Below are positions 37,899 through 51,220 of a stretch of 64,000 nucleotides of DNA, piece by piece. Each line of letters opens with the position of its first letter. Within the stretch, counting starts at the first letter, position 1. The stretch is from NCBI GenBank assembly GCA_023525715.1, contig CM042014.1:20314063-20378062 (forward strand), in the 5' to 3' direction. The position numbers were made by a program, and so were the translations under genes. The notes under the pieces were generated by a model, which did no database searches, was not told the origin of the DNA, and worked only from the letters and a program-made list of their open reading frames with translations. This DNA is from Cichorium intybus (lineage: Eukaryota > Streptophyta > Magnoliopsida > Asterales > Asteraceae).

Positions 37899-40413
37899 AT
37901 GGGGAAACTTTATCTGTGTGTTTTTGCCATGCTGGCGACATGTTCTTGGGCTACCATCCTGAAATCCCACATCAAATACAAAGACCCGAAACAACCATTA
38001 GGTGTGCGAATAATGGACTTGATGAGCCGAATGACTTTGGAAGAAAAGATCGGTCAAATGACGCACATTGATAGATACGTAGCTACACCAGAAGTAATGC
38101 GAACTTACTTAATAGGTAATTTTTTAAAATTACTTATCTTTCTTTACATCAAATACCTAAAGATTTTGTTTTTAACGAGTCTGGCATCTTTCGTAGGGAG
38201 TTTATCGACTGGTGGAGCGAATCCTCCTGCAAAAGAGCCATCTCCGTGGGCATGGATTAATACGGTGAACAGTTTCCAAAGAGGATCATTGGCTACTCGT
38301 TTAGGTATACCGATGATGTACGGAATTGATGCTGTCCATGGCAATAGTAAAGTTGTCAATGCCACCATTTTCCCACATAATATTGGCCTTGGAGTAACTA
38401 GGCAAGTCATACGTAGTTTCGTTTAGTCGTTAGATTTCTTTTTAAACAGATTTTCCCCTTATTAATGTGAGTTCTCTTTGGAATCGTGAACAGGGACCCT
38501 GAATTGGTCAAGAAAATTGGAGCTGCGACTGCTCTTGAAGTTCGAGCAACAGGCATTAATTATGTCTTTGCACCATGTGTCGCAGTATGTAGAGATCCAA
38601 GATGGGGTCGTTGCTTTGAGAGCTATAGTGAAGATCCTAACATTGTTCGAACCATGACAGAGATAATACCTGGACTTCAAGGAGACATCCTCAGTAAAGG
38701 TCAAATAGGCGTTTCTTTTTTTAATCGACAGTAAGTCTTCTCATGATTCTTTCTAGTATTCGTTTCATTTTATAAAAATTTCGTGGATTTTATTGGTCAA
38801 ATTAACCCTTTTGTTTTTACAGAAAAAAGGTTGCAGCTTGTGCCAAGCACTATGTGGGTGATGGTGGGACCACAAGAGGCATCAATGAGAACAACACCGC
38901 CATAGATTTTCATGGTTTAAAGAACATTCATATGCCTCCTTACCGTGATGCTGTACGGAAGGGTGTTGCAAGCATCATGGTTTCTTATTCTAGCTGGAAG
39001 GGAGTTAAAATGCATAGAAATCATCAACTTATAACTGGATATCTCAAGAACACTCTCAAATTCAAAGTAATGAACTCGTATTTTCTCCTATTCTTTTCAA
39101 GATTTTGGTTTCTTATACATAGAGATGTGATGCTTAAATGTTTGTTTGTATGTTTTGTAGGGATTTGTGATCTCAGATTTTATGGGTGTTGACAGGCTAA
39201 CAGATCCGCCTCATGCTGATTACACTTGGTCCATTCAACAAAGTGTTTCAGCTGGCATAGACATGGTTGGTTCAAATATGAATATTACGTGCAAACACAA
39301 GTTTAGATTTTGGTTTACCTTTTTATCATTTCAAAACTGTCGCAGATCATGGTTGGCTTCAACTACCCAGAATTCATCAGTGGTTTGACCCACCTTGTGA
39401 AGAAAAAATTCATCCCAATGAGTCGGATCGATGATGCAGTAAGGAGGATTTTACGTGTCAAATTCATGATGGGTTTGTTTGAGAATCCATTCACAGATTT
39501 CAACATGGCAAAATATCTTGGAGAACAGGTTGGATTCATTGTTTTCTTGGTAGAAAGACTTTATGAATCGATAATCTCATGCTTTTTTCTTTATTTATAA
39601 AACAGGATCATCGAGATTTAGCTAGAGAGGCAGTAAGGAAATCATTAGTCTTGCTAAAGAATGGTAAATTTATTGACCAGCCAATGCTTCCCCTTCCAAA
39701 AAAGTCAACAAAAATCTTGGTAGCTGGTACTCATGCGGATAATATTGGTAATCAATGTGGTGGCTGGACTATTGAATGGCATGGGAAAAGTGGTAATATT
39801 ACCAAAGGTATGCATTCTTTGTCACCATCTCTTTTCTAAAGCAAATGTAATTGAATTTTTACCAATAATAGCAACATACTTACATTTCCTTGCATATAAG
39901 CAACTTATCCAATCTTTCTTGATGTCAACAACAGGTACAACCATTTTAGAAGCGGTGAAAAGCACAGTTGACCCGACAACCGAAGTGGTGTATTCAGAGG
40001 ACCCGACTCCCGATTTCATCATGTCCAACAACTTCTCATATGCCATTGTGGTAACGGGGGAGTACCCGTACTCGGAGACATCTGGGGACAGCCAGAATCT
40101 AACAATACCTGAACCGGGACCAACAACCATCACAAACGTATGCGGGTTGGTGGAGTGTGTGGTGGTGCTAATCACAGGTAGACCTGTTGTGATTGAACCT
40201 TATGTTCCTAGCATGGATGCTTTGGTGGCTGCATGGCTTCCGGGGACTGAAGGTCAAGGTGTAACCGATGTTTTGTTCGGTGATTATGGTTTTACGGGTA
40301 AACTTGCGTATACTTGGTTCAGGACCGTTGATCAGCTCCCAATGAATGTTGGGGACTCAAATTATGACCCGTTGTATCCGTTTGGATATGGGCTCACAAC
40401 TGAAGCTATGTGA
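37899..40413 (+). CDS. GH3 beta-glucosidase / exo-beta-glucanase, copy 2, 623 aa
   Basis: Eight coding exons: 37899-38115, 38197-38401, 38494-38730, 38823-39066, 39161-39265, 39346-39528, 39606-39807, 39935-40413. Their lengths and phases match copy 1, including the GC-AG second intron (AG|GCAAGT). The signal peptide region is LYLCVFAMLATCSW. The conserved sites are GIDAVHG, ACAKHYVGDGG, nucleophile Asp307 in GFVISDFMGVD, CGGWTIEWHG and acid/base Glu512 in YPYSETSGD. As in copy 1, Phe308 stands where barley ExoI has the clamping Trp. The end of exon 3 reads GVSFFNRQ instead of the usual GVPFVGGQ, a local divergence next to the active-site loop. All frames are open, so it is probably functional. 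A lipoxygenase Pack-MULE sits just upstream. Confidence 0.92.
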
Positions 40414-41604
40414 TATTAAAAGTGAGAAATATTTCAAGATTGAACTTATAGGGAATTAGTTTAGGCTATTACTAGACTATACTAGTTATATGTTTTTATA
40501 TGTTTCTGGTTTGGATCGTTCATTCTTAAAAATTCTGGGTTCCTTGTTATATATCTAGAAATCATTGAAGATACTATATTAGTGACAAAAAAGTATTTGT
40601 AATTAGAGACTGGTTGATGCTAAAGTGGTGTGACTTTTTCTTTATTTGTGTTTCATAGACTATGTTATCTCCCTCTCAGTTATATAATAACATTTTTTAG
40701 AAAATAATTAACTTTTTGTCAAAGTAGATTTAAAATCACATCTTAAGATAACTAAATTCAATGCATTTGAAGCATGCTAATCTTAACTAAAGAATTAAAT
40801 CTCGATGATTTTCTTAGATCCAAAATCGTATGGAAAGTTGCGAAGGTTTGACTTGGTGTTACATTGGTCAAATGAAATACTATATGATATAGAGGCAACA
40901 ATAGAAGACGAGTCACATGTTAACCCGACCACACTCAACTCCTCAATCTCAGTTGGCAATAACGTGCCATTCCCATGGTTTCCAGGTCATTTCGATTTTC
41001 GTGTCCAACTGCTCCGGTTGTCGCTTTCCGAATATATCTTCGGTCTAGTCTTATTTTACATTTTTTTTATTAGTAATATTTTATATTTTATTTTTCTTTC
41101 TTAATAATTTAAATTTGACCTTTAAAGTGTATACCTAATTAGTAATTATTTTCTTGAGAAAAAAATCAGCCAGACTTTATAAGTTTTCTTCAAGAATTGG
41201 ATAAAAATTTAACCACAAAAATAGCTATTAATTTTGTAAATAACACATATAAAATTGTTAACTTGATTGAGTCGAAAACTCGCCAAATTTACTACAAGAT
41301 GCCTTATGAGTTGCCATAATGACCTCATTGGGCGAGGGAATAGGGGAGTTCCCCTTGTATAAGTTTTGAGTAATTGTATTGATTCTTACCTTTTATTTCT
41401 ATCTTTTATTCCTATCTATATTTCTATTCATGTGAAATTATGATAAATGTCCCATTTAATAAAAATAATAATATTTTAATATACATGTCATAATTTAATA
41501 TGAGTAGGAAGATTAGTAGGAACAAAAGGTAGGAACAAAAACATTTTCTCATAAGTTTTTTACCTTATTTTTCTTCTTATAGTTTTCTCCCCTCATTTTA
41601 CAAC
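40414..41604. other. Intergenic region with one unassigned ORF
   Basis: 3' UTR of GH3 copy 2, then AT-rich DNA. A 99-codon ORF at 40805-41104 (+) contains PKSYGKLRRFDLVLHWSNEI. I do not recognise it, it lacks gene context, and it degenerates to Phe/Ile-rich sequence at its end. It is probably not a gene. Confidence 0.4.
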
Positions 41605-42020
41605 GGGCGTGTTTGGCACGGAGCTTTTGGGAACGTTTGAGAGTTTCTAGCTTCTAGCGTTTAGGAAATAGCTCTAATAAAAACCAAAAGCTTCGTTCGG
41701 CGACACGAGTTTGAAGCTTTTAATTTAAACTAAACACTACTATTTTAAAAGCTAGTTGGAATAGCGTTTAACAAAAAGCTCTACCAATTATATCATTAAT
41801 TACTAGAATACCTTTAAAACTATAACCAATAATTACGCAGATGCCATTTTATGTAATTTTACATATTTTAAAAGCTTCCAGCTACTTTTGCCGAACATTC
41901 ATACACAAACTAAAAATCACAGCTTCCAGCTACCAACTACCCGCTACCCGCTACCCACTTCCCGCTACCAGCTACCCGCTGCCAGCTACCAGCTTCCAGC
42001 TAGTTTTACCAAACACGCCC
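41605..42020. mobile_element. MITE with GCTACC-type internal repeats
   Basis: Ends GGGCGTGTTTGGCACGGAGC and ACCAAACACGCCC are inverted. The right half holds a run of CAGCTACCCGCTACCCGCTA-type degenerate 7-bp repeats (41920-42000). The left arm contains AGCTTTTGGGAACGTTTG, and AAAAGCT motifs recur. A related element starts at 63833. The ends resemble Tourist/hAT-like GGGCGTGTTTGG MITEs common in dicots. Confidence 0.7.
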
Positions 42021-42462
42021 AACAACATCTGTTTTTACATTTTGGTACAAAACACTCAACGATATTATTGAAAAGGAGTACAATAAAATTAATATATACT
42101 TATTTTCATGTTTTTGTATTTATTTCGGTATAGTTTTGGCACACATGTGAAAAAATATGTTATACATGTGAAAATTGGTACTTTCGTAGGTAACACTGCA
42201 AAAATACATGTTTTGCCTGCATAATTCCTTTTTTGCATATATTCGGTGCGAATAAGCTATATTTGTTATTTATTGGAATCGATGATTAAATTCGTTGTTT
42301 GTTTTATTAATATAGCATTTCAACAAGGGTGGTTATAGTGGGTAGATAAACGCAAAAGCAAGTGTTGTAAATGTCTTACATGTAGTAGCTCTTTTACGAG
42401 GTGCCCCTTCAAGTACTACGTGGTACCACATCACTTCAGCGTCAAGAGACCGACCACTTAAT
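42021..42462. other. Intergenic sequence
   Basis: No gene or clear element is seen. Confidence 0.45.
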
Positions 42463-43093
42463 TAGGGGTGAGCAAAAACCGAACCGTAACAAAAAATAAC
42501 CGAAAAACCTGTAAAAACTGAAACCGAAAAACCGAAACCGAAGCAAAAACCGATGGTGTGGTTTATATTTTACAAAAACCGCAAAATTGCGGTGCGGTGC
42601 AGTTTTTACTTTTGGAAAAACCGTAAATAGCCGAACCGCACCGATTACCATGTATTAAATAATTATATTATATATATTATTTACGTATTATTAAGTTTAA
42701 ATATGAGATTATAGACTAAATAAAAGAGTGCGTTTGAATGACAATTTATTTTGTATTTTGATAGTGGCAATTCCATTAGTCATTTTCACCGATTGTAAGT
42801 TATAAACTTTAGTTGTTTCATGATTTACTATACTAGGTATAAAGAAACAAATGAGTTCTATTTTGTATTTTGATAACGGCAATATACTAAATATATAGTC
42901 AAAATACTAAAAATATTATAAAAAATGCGTCGATTTTGAACTTTTGCGGTTTTACAACCGCACCATAGGAAAAAAACGCACGCCACTATATATGTGGTTA
43001 ATAATCAAAACCGCACCAAATAAAACCGCACCGCATGGAAAAACCGCAAAACCGCACCGCATTAGAAACCACAAATTGCGGTTTTAGGTTTTC
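42463..43093. mobile_element. AACCG-rich hAT-like element, right end lost
   Basis: It starts with TTAGGGGTGAGCAAAAACCG and continues with AACCGAAACCG and GGTGCGGTGCAG repeats. The AT-rich middle is followed by inverted CCGCACC/GGTGCGG repeats (42940-43085). The expected right terminus is missing: the sequence stops at the truncated LTR of the chromovirus. Confidence 0.5.
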
Positions 43094-43255
43094 ATAGGCG
43101 TGTACATCCGAATTAGGGTTTTCATATTAGAGGCGCACCGCGACGCGGGTTCTTTAGAACCGCGCCGCGCGTACAAATCCTACGCGATTCTAGATTCTTC
43201 CTAAAGCCGCGCTGCGGATTCCTCCGGGTCGCGACTCGGCGGAACGAGTCTTACA
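43094..43255 (-). repeat. Truncated 3' LTR of chromovirus
   Basis: These 162 bp match 52507-52668 of the 5' LTR with a handful of differences (for example GCGACGCGGG against GCGCGGCGGG). They end abruptly on the left at ATAGGCGTG, where the hAT-like repeat begins. About 1.3 kb of this LTR is absent. Confidence 0.85.
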
Positions 43256-43299
43256 ATTCTCCCCCACTTAATTGGATTTCGTCCCCGAAATCCGCGCCT

Positions 43300-46200
43300 G
43301 CAAACAATTCTGGGTAATGTCTTCGCATTTCCTCCTCCGGTTCCCAAGTCCACTCGGACCATTTACGATGCTGCCACTGCACCTTAACTAATCTTATTGT
43401 TTTATTTCGTAAAGTCTTTATTTTCCTTTAAATGATGGCAATTGGTCGCTCCACATAATTTAGGCGTTCGTCTAATTGAATATCCTCCAAAGGCACTATT
43501 GTAGATTCCTCAGTAACGCACTTCCTAAGTTGCTAAACGTGGAATGTGTCATGAATCTGACTAAGCTGCTCGGGCAGCTCCAACCGGTAAGCTACCTTAC
43601 CTACTCGTGTGATGATTCGATAAGGTCCAATGTACCTAGGGCCAAACTTTCCTCGCTTCCTAAAACGAATGACTCCCTTCCAAGGTGATACCTTAAGAAG
43701 AACAAAATCCCCAACTTGAAACTCGAGATCGGACCGTCGCCGATCTGCATAACTTTTCTGTCGACTTTGAGCCGTTAACAATCTCTCCCGAACCTTCTGA
43801 ATTAACTCAGTTGTCTTGAGCACTACCTCAGTACTACCCAATACCTGCTGGCCAACCTCGCCCCAGCAAATAGGTGTCCGACATTTCCTTCCATACAACA
43901 TTTCAAAGGGAGCCCTGCCAATGCTCGCGTGATAACTGTTATTATAGGAAAACTCAGCTAAAGGGAGATGGGAATCCCAACTCCCGCCAAAATTGATAAC
44001 GCATGCCCTAAGCATATCTTCCAATGTTTGAATCGTCCTTTCACTCTGCCCATCCGTTTGAGGATGATATGCTGTGCTGAAATGAAGGCGAGTGCCTAAT
44101 TCCTCATGAAACTTCTTCCAAAATCTAGACGTAAATCGGACATCCCGGTCAGATATCACCGAGACCGGTATACCATGCCGTGAGATAATCTCATCTACGT
44201 AGACCTTAGCCAATTCCTTTGCAGAGAAGGTTTCTTGAATGGGGAGGAAATGAGCACTTTTAGTCAACCTATCCACGATAACCCAAATAGTGTCCTTATG
44301 TCTAGGGGTTCTTGGCAACTTCGTGATGAAATCCATTGTGATATGCTCCCATTTCCATTCTGGGATCTCGAGAGGCTGCAATCTACCATGAGGCCGTTGG
44401 TGCTCGGCCTTGACCCTACGACAGGTCATGCATCTTTCGACAAACCACACTACTTCCCTTTTCATGCCTGGCCACCAATAAAATTCGCGCAGATCCCTAT
44501 ACATTTTAGTTGCTCCAGGGTGGATAGAGAACTTGGATTTATGTGCCTCCTCCAATAGGGTTTGACGAACCCCGCCCAGCTTCGGTACCCAAATTCTCTC
44601 ATGGCAAGTTAACAAATCTCTACTATCTTTGACCATAGCTGCCAACTGACACACAATTCTCTCACCTTTCTGATTCTCGCTCTTGCTTGCTTCTCCCTGA
44701 GCCTTCCTTATCAGCTCAAGCAGCGGTGTCACAATTGTTATCCTTAGACAAACGCCCCGAAGGGGTGTACCTGAAGTCTTACGGATTAACGCATCCGCTA
44801 CCACATTGGCCTTTCTAGGGTGATAGTGTATCTCATAATCATAGTCTTTCAATACATCTAACCATCTCCTCTGTCTCATATTGAGATTGGCCTGATCCAT
44901 CAGATACTTCAAACTCTTGTGAGCGGTATAGATGGTACACTTCACTCCATACAAATAGTGTCTCCAAATCTTGAGAGCGAAGACCACCGCTCCCAATTCC
45001 AAATCATGAGTATGATAGTTAGCCTCATGGGGCTTCAACTGTCGCGAGGCGTAAGCAATCACCCTGCCTCGTTGCATTAAGACTGCCCCAACCCAGAGAT
45101 AGATGCATCGCAATAAACTACCATATCCTCCATGCCTTCAGGCAGAGTCAAAACTGGAGCTTCACACAATTTCCGCCGCAAAGTCTCAAAAGTTTGCTGC
45201 TGCTCCTCACCCCACCGAAAAGCAGCGTTTTTCTTAGTTAGCCGAGTCAAAGGTACTGCAACCTTTGAGAAGTCTTGGATGAAACGACGACAATAACCAG
45301 CCAGACCCAAGAAACTTCTAATCTCCGAGGGAGTCTTCAGAACCTCCCACCGCATCACGGCCTCCACCTTAGCCGGGTCTACCATGATTCCTTGCTCGTT
45401 GACGATGTGACCTAAAAACTGGACCTCCCGCAGCCAAAAGTCATACTTGGATAATTTTGCATAAAGCTTCTCCTTCCTTAAGGTCTCCAATACTTCCCTT
45501 AAATGATGTTCGTGTTGCTCCCTGCTCCGAGAGTAAACTAAGATATCGTCAATGAAAACTATAACCGACCGATCCAACATCGGTCGACACACCCGATTTA
45601 TTAAGTCCATAAAAGTTGCAGGGGCATTGGTCAGTCCAAACGGCATCACTACAAACTCGAAGTGGCCGTACCTCGTCCGAAAAGCCGTTTTCGGGATGTC
45701 TTCCTCCCGTACTCGCATTTGATGGTATCCGGACCGCAAATCAATTTTTGAAAACCACGAAGCGCCCTGTAGTTGATCGAATAAATCGTCGATGCGAGGT
45801 AATGGATATCGATTCTTCACCGTAAGCTTGTTCAGCTCACGATAATGTATGCACATCCTATTGGAACCATCCTTCTTCTTAACAAACAAAATAGGCGCTC
45901 CCCAGGGTGAGCAACTGGGTCGAATAAATCCCTTATCCAGTAATTCCCGAAGTTGAATAGACAACTACAGCATTTCTGGAGGCGCAAGACGATACGGTGC
46001 TTTAGCTATCGGAGCCGCACCGGGAATTAAGTCGTTCTTAAATTCCACCTGTCTCTCTGGAGGTACGCCAGACAGATCCTCGGGAAAACATCAGGAAAAT
46101 CCCGAACCACCGGCATATCACCTGCTTTCTGCTGTGGCTTCTTTTCTCGTGCGTCTAAAACATAAGCCACAAATCTCGAACCTCCATGTTGAAAATGTCT

Positions 46201-46750
46201 GCGTGCCCTAGCAGCTGAACAGAAAACTGCACCTCGATTCTTTCTCTCGCCCTGCACAACCAGCTCTCCCCCACTTGGGGTTTGAATCCACACTCGTTTG
46301 TTCTTACAATCAATCCATGATTCATGCTGACCCAACCAATCCATACCGATGATGACTCGAGAGTCACTCAACGGTATAGGGATGAGATCGATCGGAAACT
46401 TTATTCCTTGAATCACTACTTCGCATCCCCGATAAACACTAGTCGCTTGCACGGTTTTATCATCCGCAATTTCTACTTCTAACGGTCGATGAAGAGTTCC
46501 TAAAGTAATACCGAAACCCTTTCCCAACACGGCAGACACAAAAGAATGACTAGCACCCGTATCAAATAGTACAAAGGTAGGCGTAGAGTTGACTAAGAAA
46601 GTTCCTAATCAAAGCATAATAGACACATTAATTACACACACCACAAACACGAGGCAAGTAAAAAAAGAGTACCCGTAACGACGTCGGGCGCATCCTGTGC
46701 CTCCTCGGCGGTCATGACGAATGCTCGACCCTTGGTCTTAGGGGCTTCCC
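43300..46750 (-). pseudogene. Chromovirus gag-end/pol pseudogene (PR-RT-RH-IN-chromodomain)
   Basis: From right to left: the gag-pol joint TAEEAQDAPDVVTG, a 68-nt intron-like gap (46605-46672), then FLVNSTPTFVLFDTGASHSF with the aspartic protease site. Next come reverse transcriptase (KDGSNRMCIHYRELNKLTVK, FIDDILVYS; 45077-45964), RNase H (DASISGLG, then a one-base loss near 45090 shifting the frame), and the integrase zinc region and core (HPGATKMYRDL, HPQTDGQSERT). A chromodomain-like tail follows (LDERLNYVERPIAI, VQWQHRKWSEWTWEPEEEM). Stops interrupt the tail after HDTFHV and after PIAII. The integrase + chromodomain order defines the chromovirus clade, and the style resembles Tekay/Del. 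It is not able to make a full polyprotein. Confidence 0.88.
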
Positions 46751-47253
46751 CTTTCCCCTGCCTACCATCGGTAATCCGGAGTGTAGTGGGTGCCGGATTC
46801 TGAAATGCGCAATAATTTTAATATCAATGCCCGTGTCACTCCTATCTACCCAACTACTTGACCTTCTAGGACTTTGGTTGACTACTCTTGACACAAGCGT
46901 GAATCCTGTGCTTTCGGTAATACTGGCCTAGTACTACCTTCCACACCTATTCGCCCTTGTTCCAAGTTCGTCAATCATCCTCCTAAAATGTCACACACAC
47001 ACTAAACCATTTCCTATGACTCCTGCGGTCATGCACCGTGGTGCTTAATATTTTGATCTAACTCTCCATCTCACACGTGCCTAAGAGAACTACTGCTAAT
47101 GTCGTCGAGTCGCCTCACGGACGCACAGCCGTACACAATCAGGAATAAGATAGACGTTTGAATAACTGATCCTACCCTAAAGTCACAACCAAACAAGGAA
47201 CAGCCAGTAAGGCCAGACCAAAAATTCTCAGGCTATCTTACCCTAATTGTATA

Positions 47254-50200
47254 TGTGACAACCGAAAATTTTAATATATGAAATAAGGACTTCATACTAA
47301 GTAGCTTGACATTAAGAGGTTCGATGCCCAAATAAATTTACATTTACTCGAAAGGGAAAAATGGTCAAAGAAGTGGAAAATATCGAAACTTATGTTTTAA
47401 AATCTTTTTATTAAGTTATAATGAAGTATTACTTAATTTGGAAATTTGATTTAAAGACCCGAGGACAAGAATGGGAAATTTGGGGTCAAAAGTGAAAAGA
47501 TTAATGGTTAAACTTTAAAAATTAATATATAAAAATACATAAGGAATTGGGAAAAAGTCATCAAGTAGGCGTTTGTAGATTTTGATGTAATAAAAACACA
47601 TGAAAACGATTCGGGCCGTTTGGAGTTATAATAAAGAAGTTATGATAGGTCAAAGATGACCAAAAAGTGACAAAAATGGCCAAATGGTCATGTTCGAGGG
47701 TTTTTAACGTAAATTCTATTCAGATTCAGCTTTAAGACAGTGGGAGAAAGTTGTTAATCTCATTCCTACCTTTCTAAATGTATAAAGTTTCATTATCGAG
47801 TGTGGGAGTTATTATTTCATAAAGTTTGGGGAAAAATCAGGCAAAGTGTTGAAATGTTTCTAAGGCATGATATAAGTAAGGGTATTTTCAGAAATTCCAA
47901 TTTGATCAAATTAAAAATCAGATTCCTCTTCTCTTCTTAGGGTCGCGTATCGGAAAAACGGAGAGAGAGAAAACAAGTTTGAGGGTTCGTCACAAATGGG
48001 AAGATGGAAGCTTGAGACACACAAAAATCGTTAGTGTGTGTGCGTGTGCGTGTTTATGAGTCCGAACAACAGCATATCAAGAAAGGGAGAGTGATCGAGC
48101 AGCGGGTTGAGGAGTTGGGGCAGCAGCTTCCTGCTGCTGCCGGTTTTGTTGCGACGAGCAGACCATCGCCTGCGGCGATGGTGGTTTTCGGTGGTGATAA
48201 ACTGATATCGGTGGTGGGAGTAGATGCTATTAGGTCTGATTTTTGCTAGAAGCTCAAGAACACCTTGATTTGTGATTTTTTTTACAGCAATAAGAAGGTA
48301 TTTTCCAACCTAATTCCCAATACTTGAAATTACTTGGAATTCCTCAATGCATGTTAGGAATTGGTTCCAGAATGTTGCATGATGCTTAGAATAAACCCGA
48401 AATCAATGGGACTTTTGAGATTATTGTTGTTATCTTGAATGTATGAACTTGTATGGATTTGAAATTTGGGGGATTTGAACTTTGAATACAAGAAAACTAT
48501 GAATTTATTGTTTTGGCTTGGAATCTCTTGAATATAAGTGGTGTTGAGTTCATATACTTTAAAAATCAAGTTATTATGTGATAAATTTCATAAGGTCAAA
48601 GATGAAACTCAAAATGTGGTAATATGTTACCGATTTTCCTGTTTGGACATACTTTGGTGATCTGAAATCATTGCTAAAGGGATTAAGAATATGGTAAAGG
48701 ATTGCTCTTAAAACGTAGTTATTAAAGAAAATGGATGTTTATGCAAATTTTTATGTGATCAAAAGGCAGATTTCATAATTGTAGTAATTGAATGGAAATA
48801 AGTGGTAAAAAAACTTGAGTCTTCTAACAATTGTTATGATTGGAATATAATTGGTGATTCCAATCCTTATGGGACAATTTTTTAGTTTATACAATAATAG
48901 CATGAAAACAAACATATACTTGAATTAAATGGAAGTTATGATATGTTGGAAACATGTTGATGTTATAGTAGCGGAAAAATGGCATGATTTGCATCGGTTT
49001 CTATATTTTAGAAATTTATTGTTTTATATTTGTTAAAATGACATAAAAGGGTAAAGTAAAGGATGTTATGACATCTAATCATCAAAATGAACTTATAAAT
49101 AAGTAATTAAGTTGAATGTCTCGTAAATAACCTAGTAAAACTCAAGAAATACATAACTAGTCAATTTTGGGACAAAAGGGTAAAAATGTCCAAAAATGAT
49201 TATTATGATTTAAGGAGCATATTTAATCTTTAGAATTGAATTAAATAATGTATAGAAAGAGTGTACGTATGATTTGATAAAGATGATATGTTTAGTGTGA
49301 AGTATGTACTAACATCTTATTAAATTAATAGAGGTTAAAAGATGTTGGAAGCAAGTAGAGTCAAGAGCTAGTGGATTTTTGTAGCTAGACATACCTAGCT
49401 ACCACAGGTGAGTACATGAGGACTTTTCTGGGTACATAGCAGCAAGTTTTTTTTATGCAAATTGTTTAATGATTAATAGTTTGACAAATGATTTTCAAAA
49501 GTTATGTTAAATGTTTCATGAATAATGGTTTTTGAAGTGATTTTTAAAGCTTGAATGATTAAGTATTGATTTATGTTGGCCGATTGAAATGGTTTGCAAA
49601 TGATTCTAAAGTTTAAAGTTTTAAAAGTTGTTTTATGCAAAGGTCGGAATGATTTCTATATGATTGAAAAATGTTTATGATTGAGGCCAACATGTAATGA
49701 ATTGATGATAGTAAAAATTGGAATATGAATTAAATGTAAGAAATGTGAGAGATGTCCGGACAAGGACCTTACCCGCAAGAAGGGGGGTCAACAGACACTA
49801 CTGGGATGGTACCTCCCGTCGCGAAGTAGTTGTCTTCAGCACACCCTTATGGATAGATTTGTTATATTCCATGAAGGGAAAGGGAACTAGCACGCCCTCA
49901 CGGATATATTGGTTCTATTCCGGGGAGGGAAAGGGATACAGGGAAACCCGTATAAAGCCAAACAATAAGAAATTAATCATGAATTACAATTGGCCTATGT
50001 TTTGATAAGAAAGGGTTCAATTTATGTTTGCTTATGCTAAAGTGGAAAACCTAATGTTTTTATGATAAAGTAATGAGTTATGTTTTATTGTTATAGCAGC
50101 GAACTTTTGTTTTGATGATAAGTAATGACTTTATGCTTTTGATGATTAAACAATGATTCTAAGATTTTATAATGAAGTATTGATCTATAATTTGATATTT

Positions 50201-50885
50201 TGACAATAAAGTGGATTTTGCAGGTTATGAAAAGAAAGGAAAGTTTTCTTGGTTTTCTTATAGTTAATGATATTAAAATTGGTTTAAACTTGTTGGGTCT
50301 AAAACCCATGTATCTCACGAGAATTTTGTCTTACGTATGTTTGTTTTAAAATGCTATGTACTCAGGAACATGATGTCTAGCATTGGATTAAAGGAGTGAA
50401 GAACTTAGAAGCTTATATATGGATGGTAGATAGAAAAGATGATCAAGAAGATAAAGTTAATCCAAGTGCGGTATAGTTTGTCATGTAATTGAGAGATATT
50501 TTATTATGGTTTAGAATTCCCTTGTAGTTGTACAATAAAGTTGTGTTATGTCCTGTATTGTTTTTGGGTTGTTTTATTGAGTCGGGTCAGTATGGATTTG
50601 TCCATATTGCCCAAAGGTCATGCCGAATTTTCGGTAGAAATGTTAGTTTAATACGGGACATAACTTTGAGTTGTTAAAGGCTTTACTATGGTTGTTTTGA
50701 TATGAGTTTGTAACCCCCAATGTTGTCTAAATATCTTTTCACGTAATTGTTTTTACTGGGACTAAAAGTTTTAAACGATGTCTTATTGATTAAAAGAAAA
50801 AGTTTTTAAAAGAAAGAAATTTTCACTTAATGATGTTTTATAAATTAATATACTAAATAAGGTGTATGAAAGATGGGGTGTTACA
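47254..50885. mobile_element. 3.6-kb solo LTR (Ty3/Gypsy-type) nested in chromovirus
   Basis: The segment begins TGTGACAACCGAAAATTTTA and ends GGGGTGTTACA, and a perfect 5-bp target duplication GTATA flanks it (47249-47253 and 50886-50890). It has no internal primer site, polypurine tract or coding domains, so it is a solo LTR produced by recombination between the two LTRs of a complete element. It is unusually long (3632 bp). A GA-rich and GT-rich stretch at 47960-48060, followed by a short ORF (48034-48249), may mark its transcribed leader. The insertion is younger than the host chromovirus. Confidence 0.82.
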
Positions 50886-51204
50886 GTATATAACCTACCA
50901 GCATTCACTAAGCAACCTAACGACAGTAGCATAAAATTCCAAAGCAGCACATATGGCACAAAACAGTCTACAGAATATATTATCCAGGCAATTTTACATC
51001 CTAGCACAATACGTTTTATCACATAACACAAACTTGGCATGGGTAACTGGGAATCACAAAACTTACTTGAGCTCGGCTGACGGTTCACATCGTATCTTCT
51101 TTTACTTTAATTTAACTTTCCAAAAACATTTTCTTGACAAAATCGCTCAGTCCTAAGTTTGAGTTTAGATTCCCAATACAGTTCATCCAAATCCCTCAAA
51201 CCAA

Positions 51205-51219
51205 GGCTCTGATACCAAT
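51205..51219 (-). other. Primer binding site of chromovirus (initiator tRNA-Met)
   Basis: On the minus strand TTGGTATCAGAGCC directly follows the LTR end ...GTTACAAA. It is complementary to the 3' end of plant initiator tRNA-Met. Confidence 0.85.
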
Positions 51220-51220
51220 T

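Noticed and set aside
40805..41104. 99-codon ORF downstream of GH3 copy 2
   Set aside because: No recognised domain, a low-complexity Phe/Ile end, no promoter or intron signals; kept only as a note.
49718..50005. 95-codon ORF in the solo LTR
   Set aside because: No homology recognised, lies within LTR sequence, and no other coding signs.
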